The notes under the pieces were generated by a model. That model saw only the letters and a program-made list of their open reading frames with translations, was not told the DNA's origin and ran no database searches. Both the position numbers and the translations under genes were made by a program. Positions 7,008 to 10,851 of a stretch of DNA of 10,851 nt are shown here, piece after piece. This DNA comes from JAMIFN01 sp964608575 (GTDB taxonomy: Bacteria; Pseudomonadota; Gammaproteobacteria; Burkholderiales; Burkholderiaceae_C): contig CAZSPW010000063.1 in the NCBI GenBank assembly GCA_964608575.1, forward strand, positions 1 to 10,851. Reading direction: 5' to 3'. Positions within the stretch are counted from its first letter, which is position 1, and every line of letters starts with the position of its first letter.

Positions 7008-7469
7008 TTAACGCAAAGGGCGCAGTTGCAGGCCTTGAGGGGCATTTTTGCGGTGTTCGCAATTGGCTTTAGTGCAATGGGCGTAAATACTCAAAGCATG
7101 GTCGGCAATCTCGAAACCGCGCTCTTTGGCAATGCGTTGTTGGCGGCGTTCAATTTCATCATCGTGAAATTCTTCAACAAAACCGCAGCTCAAACACACC
7201 AAGTGGTCGTGGTGCTCGCCTTCGTTGAGCTCATAAACCGCTTTATCACCTTCAAAATTACTGCGCAGCAAAATGCCCGCTTGTTCAAATTGGGTGAGAA
7301 CCCGGTACACCGTGGCCAAGCCAATGTCACTGCCTTCTTGCAATAACACGCGAAAAACATCCTCAGCCGACATATGGCGCATAGCGCCGCTTTGGAAAAT
7401 TTCTAGAATTTTTAAGCGCGGCAGCGTGGCTTTTAAGCCTGTGCTTTTGAGGTTGTGGATATTGTCCAT
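7008..7469 (-). CDS. fur: Ferric uptake regulator Fur
   Basis: Fur is a cytoplasmic repressor that binds iron-uptake promoters when loaded with Fe2+. The 153-residue protein starts MDNIHNLKSTGLKATLPRLK, as in betaproteobacterial Fur. Its winged-helix recognition helix is around GLATVYRVLTQFE (50-62). The metal-binding segment is EHHDHLVCLSC (85-95), and a second Cys pair, CTKANC (132-137), matches both structural zinc Cys pairs of E. coli Fur. ATG at 7469 is chosen although no clear Shine-Dalgarno precedes it. The longer frame would begin at TTG 7508 and add 13 residues unlike the family. It is divergent from bamE and is followed by surE at 22 bases. A Zur-type paralogue is less likely given the close match to Fur. 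Confidence 0.94.
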   Translation of the reverse strand: MDNIHNLKSTGLKATLPRLKILEIFQSGAMRHMSAEDVFRVLLQEGSDIGLATVYRVLTQFEQAGILLRSNFEGDKAVYELNEGEHHDHLVCLSCGFVEEFHDDEIERRQQRIAKERGFEIADHALSIYAHCTKANCEHRKNAPQGLQLRPLR

Positions 7470-7537
7470 AGACGCGAGAGCTTGGGGAGTCAGAGGTGTT
7501 TGGTGCAAGGCGGCTAAGAATTTCTACAAGGGTTTGG

Positions 7538-7552
7538 CCCCTAGGGTAGGGG
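7538..7552. promoter_or_regulatory. Perfect dyad CCCCTA-GGG-TAGGGG, candidate operator
   Basis: CCCCTA (7538-7543) and TAGGGG (7547-7552) are perfect inverted repeats with a 3-base spacer, in the fur/bamE intergenic region. The short spacer argues against an RNA hairpin and fits a protein-binding site better. The binding protein is unknown. Confidence 0.4.
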
Positions 7553-7553
7553 C

Positions 7554-7570
7554 GGCATTGCTACAATGCC
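7554..7570. promoter_or_regulatory. Perfect dyad GGCATTG-CTA-CAATGCC, candidate operator
   Basis: GGCATTG (7554-7560) and CAATGCC (7564-7570) are perfect 7-base inverted repeats with a 3-base spacer, one base after the preceding dyad. It overlaps a possible plus-strand -10 (TACAAT, 7562-7567), so a bound protein could control bamE and fur together. It does not resemble the Fur consensus. Confidence 0.45.
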
Positions 7571-7646
7571 TCGCATCATACTATGCCCCCCAGTCACTGC
7601 GTGATTGCAGGGGCTATACCTTTCACCTCCATTGTTTTGATTTTTT

Positions 7647-8192
7647 ATGAATACAGCCCATTTGCCCCGCAGCGCTGCTGTGGCAGCCTTGGCTCTGGGT
7701 CTGCTTGTTGCGGGCTGCAGCAGCTTAGACCGTGCGTCCAACCGGGTGGCCTCCATTGTGACGCCCTATCAAGTTGAAGTGGTGCAGGGAAACTTCGTCA
7801 GCCAAGAGCAAGCCGCAGCCTTGCAACCAGGCATGACGCGTGAGCAAGTGCGCATGATTTTGGGCACGCCCCTGGTTAGCAGCTTGTTTCATGCAGATCG
7901 CTGGGATTATGTTTTTACCATTCGTCGCAAAGGTGTTGCGCAAGAGCCCAAGCATTTAGCCGTGTTTTTCAAAGATGGCGTATTCGTTCGCAGTGAAGGC
8001 GATAGCTTGCCCAGCGAAGAGGAGTTCGTGAAAAACATTGATACGCAGCGCAAACTCGGCAAAATCCCGCAGCTCGAGGCCAGCCCTGAACAATTGGCTA
8101 AAGCCGAGAAAAACATCCAAAACCATGCCTTGCAAAGCCGCGAAGAAATTGCGGCGCCAACGCGGGTTTATCCGCCACTAGAGCGGCCTTGA
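7647..8192 (+). CDS. bamE: BamE/OmlA outer-membrane assembly lipoprotein
   Basis: BamE is a lipoprotein subunit of the BAM complex, which folds beta-barrel proteins into the outer membrane. The 181-residue product has a lipoprotein signal peptide ending LLVAGC (Cys about 24). The SmpA/OmlA domain spans about 45-118, with LQPGMTREQVRMILGTPL (59-76) and WDYVF (86-90). A charged, Gln/Glu-rich C-terminal tail of about 55 residues goes beyond the domain and makes the protein longer than E. coli BamE (113). ATG at 7647 has no visible Shine-Dalgarno; the bases before it are mostly T. Divergence from fur is a known arrangement of omlA in proteobacteria. dapB follows after 41 bases. Confidence 0.92.
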   Translation: MNTAHLPRSAAVAALALGLLVAGCSSLDRASNRVASIVTPYQVEVVQGNFVSQEQAAALQPGMTREQVRMILGTPLVSSLFHADRWDYVFTIRRKGVAQEPKHLAVFFKDGVFVRSEGDSLPSEEEFVKNIDTQRKLGKIPQLEASPEQLAKAEKNIQNHALQSREEIAAPTRVYPPLERP

Positions 8193-8210
8193 TTGCGCGC
8201 AGCGGTGCTC

Positions 8211-8219
8211 TTTTTTTTT
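8211..8219 (+). other. Nine-T tract between bamE and dapB
   Basis: Nine consecutive T follow the GC-rich stretch GCGCGCAGCGGTGC in the 41-base bamE-dapB gap. The best stem upstream is only about four pairs with a wobble, so it is not a convincing terminator. It may cause weak attenuation of dapB or simply be a slippage-prone homopolymer. A GAAGAA Shine-Dalgarno for dapB lies immediately after it (8220-8225). Confidence 0.35.
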
Positions 8220-8233
8220 GAAGAATATTTCGG

Positions 8234-9046
8234 ATGACACACCAAATAGCCATTGCCGGTGCCTCTGGGCGCATGGGCAAAATGTTGATTGAAACCGTAT
8301 TGGCTGCGCCAGATTGCGCCCTAGCCGGAGCTTTGGATCTAGCTGCCAGCCCCAGCGTGGGGCAGGACGCCACGCTTTTCATGGGGCGTGCCAGCGGCGT
8401 GCTGGTGCAAAGCGATTTGGCGCTAGGCTTGCAAAACGCGCAATGCTTGATTGATTTCACCCGCCCTGAGGGCACACTGGCGCACTTGGCCGTGTGCAAG
8501 CAATTGGGCGTGAATGCCGTTATCGGCACCACGGGGTTCAGCGAAGCGCAAAAAGCGCAAATTGCCCAGTACGCACAAGACATCGCCATCGTCATGGCAC
8601 CCAATATGAGTGTGGGCGTGAATGTGACTTTAAAGTTGCTGGAAGTAGCAGCCAAGTATTTGCACGATGGCTATGACATTGAAATTGTCGAAGCCCACCA
8701 CCGCCATAAAGTCGATGCGCCTTCGGGCACGGCTTTAAAAATGGGCGAGGTTATTGCCCAGACTTTGGGGCGTGATTTGCAAAAAGACGGCGTTTTTGCC
8801 CGTGTCGGCGATACCGGCGCGCGCAAGCCGCAGGAAATTGGCTTTGCCACGGTGCGCGGCGGCGATATTGTGGGTGATCACACGGTGCTGTTTGCCGGCA
8901 TAGGCGAGCGCATCGAAATCTCGCATAAAGCCTCCACCCGCGAGCATTTTGCCCAAGGCAGTTTGCAGGCCGTGCGCTTTTTGGCAGATAAAAAAGCTGG
9001 CCTGTTTGATATGTTTGATGTCCTCGGTTTGCGTGACGAGGCCTAG
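8234..9046 (+). CDS. dapB: 4-hydroxy-tetrahydrodipicolinate reductase
   Basis: DapB reduces hydroxy-tetrahydrodipicolinate with NAD(P)H in the diaminopimelate/lysine pathway, feeding peptidoglycan and lysine synthesis in the cytoplasm. The 270 residues match the usual length. The nucleotide-binding loop IAGASGRMG is at 7-15 and IGTTGFS at 97-103. MAPNMSVGVN is at 121-130. The signature EAHHRHKVDAPSGTA (153-167) has the catalytic His155 and Lys159, equivalent to E. coli His159 and Lys163. The C-terminal SHKASTREHFAQG is typical. ATG at 8234 follows GAAGAA by eight bases. It lies in the bamE-dapB-exbB run with short gaps. Confidence 0.97.
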   Translation: MTHQIAIAGASGRMGKMLIETVLAAPDCALAGALDLAASPSVGQDATLFMGRASGVLVQSDLALGLQNAQCLIDFTRPEGTLAHLAVCKQLGVNAVIGTTGFSEAQKAQIAQYAQDIAIVMAPNMSVGVNVTLKLLEVAAKYLHDGYDIEIVEAHHRHKVDAPSGTALKMGEVIAQTLGRDLQKDGVFARVGDTGARKPQEIGFATVRGGDIVGDHTVLFAGIGERIEISHKASTREHFAQGSLQAVRFLADKKAGLFDMFDVLGLRDEA

Positions 9047-9073
9047 GCTTTCCTCCATTCTTTGAAAGTGCTT

Positions 9074-9706
9074 ATGCTGGAATTTTTGGCACAAAGTGAC
9101 AATATTGGTCGTTTGGTAGCACTGTTATTGCTGCTGATGTCCGTGGCTACCTGGGTAGTGATTTTTTGGAAAAGCTGGCTACTCGCACGCATCATCAAAG
9201 ATGTGCGTTTGGCCATTCTGGCTTTTTGGCAAGCGCCAGATTTAAAGCAGGCGGCGCAGCGTGTGGCCCATATTGAGCGCGAGCCTGCGGTCAGCGTTTT
9301 GGTGGCGGCTACGCGCCATCAAGCTGCCGGTTCCCTGGCCAGCGCGGGCGATCGCGGGCAGCAGCTCACCCGCGTGCTGCGTGATGCCTTGCATCAGGTG
9401 CTAGGAAAATTGCATTTTGGCCAGTCCTTGCTGGCTACAACGGGTGCGATTTCTCCCTTTATTGGTTTATTTGGCACAGTTTGGGGGATTTATCACGCGC
9501 TGATTGCAATTGCTGGCGCGGGGCAAATCAGCATTGATAAAGTGGCCGGCCCCGTGGGTGAGGCCTTGATCATGACCGCAGCAGGCTTGGCGGTGGCTAT
9601 TCCCGCAGTGGTAGCGTTCAATGTTTTTGGCCGTTTGATTGCACGCGTGGAAACCGATTTAGATGGCTTTGCTCGGGATGTTCGCGAGCTGTTATCACAT
9701 CATTGA
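9074..9706 (+). CDS. exbB: ExbB-like (MotA/TolQ/ExbB) proton-channel subunit
   Basis: This inner-membrane motor protein forms, with ExbD, the proton channel that powers TonB-dependent outer-membrane uptake. The 210 residues have three membrane segments: about 11-32, about 120-143 (TGAISPFIGLFGTVWGIYHAL) and about 163-184. The third segment contains the signature GPVGEALIMTAAGLAVAIP, with Glu163 in the position of E. coli ExbB Glu176. ATG at 9074 has GAAAG five bases upstream. A TTG at 9062 or GTG at 9068 would only add a few residues. It lies 27 bases after dapB and 85 before exbD. TolQ shares the fold, but the absence of tolR/tolA/tolB and the partner exbD favour ExbB. No tonB is seen. Confidence 0.88.
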   Translation: MLEFLAQSDNIGRLVALLLLLMSVATWVVIFWKSWLLARIIKDVRLAILAFWQAPDLKQAAQRVAHIEREPAVSVLVAATRHQAAGSLASAGDRGQQLTRVLRDALHQVLGKLHFGQSLLATTGAISPFIGLFGTVWGIYHALIAIAGAGQISIDKVAGPVGEALIMTAAGLAVAIPAVVAFNVFGRLIARVETDLDGFARDVRELLSHH

Positions 9707-9721
9707 CTTCCATAAATTTTG

Positions 9722-9755
9722 ATAGCTGCCCAGGCAGTACAGACGGCTTAAAAGC
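9722..9755 (+). repeat. Dispersed intergenic repeat, copy 3
   Basis: ATAGCTGCCCAGGCAG (9722-9737), then ACGGCTTAAAAGCT (9742-9755). By eye 28 of 34 bases agree with copy 4. The inner dyad is CTGCC-CA-GGCAG. It sits between exbB and exbD, inside what should be one operon, and explains why that gap is 85 bases rather than the short gaps seen elsewhere. Confidence 0.78.
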
Positions 9756-9791
9756 TCTAAAACACTGAGAAAATCTGTTGTAAAGGCATCT

Positions 9792-10304
9792 ATGGCATTT
9801 GGCAATTTAGAGCACGGCAAAAGCAGCCAGCCCATGAGTGATATCAATGTCACACCCTTGGTCGATGTCATGCTGGTGCTGCTGGTGATTTTTATCATTA
9901 CCGCGCCGCTGATGGTCAGCAGTTTGAAGCTGGATTTGCCTAAAACCGAGGCCGCGCAGCAAAGCGACGAGCAAAACTTCATCAGTATCAGCTTAGATAA
10001 AAACGGTGCCTTGTATTTGAACGATCAGGCCATTGCTTTACCTGCCTTGAAAACGGCGCTGGAGCAGCGCGCGAAAGAACAGCCCGATACCGAAGTTCAG
10101 CTCAATGCCGATACCACGGTGCCCTACGGCAAAATCGTCGAAGTCATGGGTTTGGCGCAAGGCGTGGGTTTAAAGCGCATAGGCTTTGTGGCCGATCCAC
10201 AAGCGGCGGCAGAGGAGTCTCAAGCCGCAGTAGAGCAAGCCGCTACTGCTGCGGAGCCTCATGCTGCCGCAGTGCAAACCCAAGAAGAACTGCAAAAAAA
10301 ATAG
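9792..10304 (+). CDS. exbD: ExbD-like biopolymer transport protein
   Basis: ExbD is the single-span partner of ExbB; its membrane Asp carries the proton that drives TonB. In the 170-residue product a short cytoplasmic N-terminus (SDINVTPLVD) leads into one membrane helix (about 22-42). Asp25 is at the exact position of the essential E. coli ExbD Asp25. The periplasmic domain follows to about residue 135. The last 35 residues are an Ala/Glu/Gln-rich tail absent from typical ExbD (about 140 residues). ATG at 9792 has AAAGG five bases upstream. The TAG stop (10302-10304) lies inside repeat copy 4, so the repeat may have set the present C-terminus. TolR is the main alternative. Confidence 0.9.
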   Translation: MAFGNLEHGKSSQPMSDINVTPLVDVMLVLLVIFIITAPLMVSSLKLDLPKTEAAQQSDEQNFISISLDKNGALYLNDQAIALPALKTALEQRAKEQPDTEVQLNADTTVPYGKIVEVMGLAQGVGLKRIGFVADPQAAAEESQAAVEQAATAAEPHAAAVQTQEELQKK

Positions 10305-10336
10305 CTGCTCAGGCAGATTTGGCGGCTTAAAAGCCG
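10301..10336 (+). repeat. Dispersed intergenic repeat, copy 4 (most complete)
   Basis: ATAGCTGCTCAGGCAG (10301-10316), then CGGCTT-AA-AAGCCG (10323-10336), a perfect 6-bp dyad. The first half holds CTGC-TCAG-GCAG. The exbD stop codon TAG is bases 2-4 of the repeat. On the minus strand the small hairpin is followed by CTA and eight T, which could act as a backup stop for antisense transcription into exbD. Confidence 0.8.
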
Positions 10337-10349
10337 AATTTAGGCAATA

Positions 10350-10378
10350 AAAAACCGTTGGTGATGCCAACGGTTTTT
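10350..10378. terminator. Bidirectional intrinsic terminator between exbD and lpdA
   Basis: AAAAACCGTTGG (10350-10361) and CCAACGGTTTTT (10367-10378) form a perfect 12-bp stem with a 5-base loop. The GC core is flanked by A on one side and T on the other, so either strand gives a hairpin plus a T-run. It lies between the convergent ends of exbD and the dehydrogenase gene and can serve both. Confidence 0.93.
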
Positions 10379-10402
10379 GTTTGCCCAAAGGCAAGGGTGC
10401 GC

Positions 10403-10851
10403 TTAGAAATTCAGCGTGCGTTTGTCCACAGCCAGCGCCGCTTCTTTGGTGGCCTCACCCAGCGTGGGGTGGGCATGGCAGATGCGGGCAATGTCCTCGC
10501 TGCTGGCTTTGAACTCCATGGCGACCACGCATTCGCCTATCAGCTCGCTAGCCATAGGGCCGACGATGTGTACCCCCAGAATTTCGTCCGTGGTGGCATC
10601 AGCCAGCATTTTCACCATGCCTGTGGTGTCGCCTAGGGCGCGTGCGCGACCATTGGCCATAAAGGGGAAGCTGCCCGCTTTGTAGGCGCGGCCTTCGGCT
10701 TTGAGTTGTTGCTCGGTTTTGCCAACCCAAGCGATTTCTGGGCTGGTGTAGATGACCCAAGGCACGGTGTCAAAGTTCACATGGCCGTGTTGGCCAGCGA
10801 TGCGCTCGGCCACGGCTACGCCTTCTTCCTCGGCCTTGTGCGCCAGCATGG
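10403..10851 (-). CDS. lpdA: Dihydrolipoamide dehydrogenase (E3), C-terminal part
   Basis: E3 is the flavoenzyme that reoxidises dihydrolipoamide in the pyruvate, 2-oxoglutarate and glycine-cleavage complexes. Only about 149 C-terminal codons are in the window; the gene runs off the right edge. The visible part starts MLAHKAEEEGVAVAE, the end of the central domain. The dimerisation domain follows, with VPWVIYTSPEIAWVGKTE and HIVGPMASELI. The active-site segment HAHPTLGEA supplies the His-Glu pair that works across the dimer interface. The end LNF and the stop at 10403 look normal. In Burkholderiales this gene commonly ends the odhA-odhB or the pyruvate dehydrogenase operon; which one applies cannot be seen here. 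Confidence 0.93.
   Translation of the reverse strand, partial: MLAHKAEEEGVAVAERIAGQHGHVNFDTVPWVIYTSPEIAWVGKTEQQLKAEGRAYKAGSFPFMANGRARALGDTTGMVKMLADATTDEILGVHIVGPMASELIGECVVAMEFKASSEDIARICHAHPTLGEATKEAALAVDKRTLNF

Larger units (their letters stand above)
7470..7646. promoter_or_regulatory. Divergent fur/bamE regulatory region
   Basis: This region must hold promoters for both fur (minus) and bamE (plus). Candidate -10 elements are TATGAT on the minus strand (7580-7575), and TACAAT (7562-7567) and TACTAT (7579-7584) on the plus strand. None has a good -35 at standard spacing, so exact promoters are not assigned. Two adjacent perfect dyads (7538-7552 and 7554-7570) lie in the middle. I see no convincing classical Fur box. 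The bamE start has a U-rich leader and no Shine-Dalgarno. Confidence 0.6.

Noticed and set aside
6986..7045. A longer SurE starting at ATG 7045.
   Set aside because: It would overlap fur by 38 bases and add 20 residues absent from SurE proteins, which begin at the MRILL motif.
7470..7508. A longer Fur starting at TTG 7508.
   Set aside because: The extra 13 residues are unlike Fur N-termini, the start codon is rare, and ATG 7469 gives the family start.
7509..7646. A classical Fur box for fur autoregulation.
   Set aside because: No close match to the GATAATGATAATCATTATC-type consensus is visible; the dyads present have different sequences.
8181..8219. An intrinsic terminator between bamE and dapB, suggested by nine T.
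   Set aside because: The GC-rich sequence before the T-run forms only a very short, wobble-containing stem.
1..10851. CRISPR arrays, tRNA or rRNA genes, insertion sequences with transposases, phage genes, or a defence/biosynthetic island.
   Set aside because: None is visible. Apart from the short repeats, the window is filled with recognisable housekeeping and efflux genes.

Overview
The window looks like a chromosomal segment from a betaproteobacterium of the order Burkholderiales, probably Comamonadaceae. The basis is moderate GC content, a fur gene divergent from a bamE/omlA lipoprotein gene followed by dapB and exbBD, a surE-pcm-nlpD cluster, Burkholderiales-like protein sequences, and a dispersed intergenic repeat that recalls (from memory) the ATAGCTGC-type repeats of Comamonadaceae genomes. 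Genus cannot be fixed from the sequence alone.

Layout, left to right. Positions 189-4408 (minus strand) hold a two-gene efflux operon: a lipoprotein periplasmic adaptor, then an RND inner-membrane pump. The pump gene is interrupted by a run of exactly 100 N. Positions 4566-7469 (minus strand) hold a compact run transcribed in the order fur, surE, pcm, nlpD: the iron repressor, a nucleotide/survival phosphatase, a protein-repair methyltransferase and a lipoprotein activator of cell-wall amidases. It ends at a strong hairpin with a T-rich tail. A short divergent regulatory region (7470-7646) separates fur from the plus-strand run bamE, dapB, exbB, exbD (7647-10304): an outer-membrane assembly lipoprotein, a lysine/peptidoglycan-precursor enzyme and the proton-driven ExbBD motor. 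This run meets the 3' end of a convergent dihydrolipoamide dehydrogenase gene at a bidirectional terminator (10350-10378), and that gene runs off the right edge.

Most genes are housekeeping envelope and stress functions. Fur beside exbBD fits iron control of TonB-dependent uptake, but no TonB gene is present. BamE, DapB and NlpD all serve envelope assembly. The efflux operon sits where rpoS follows nlpD in many proteobacteria.

I see no convincing new multi-gene system. The least explained signal is a short repeat with an internal dyad. It occurs four times, always in the same orientation and always between genes. One pair brackets the efflux operon and the other brackets exbD, and one copy supplies the exbD stop codon.
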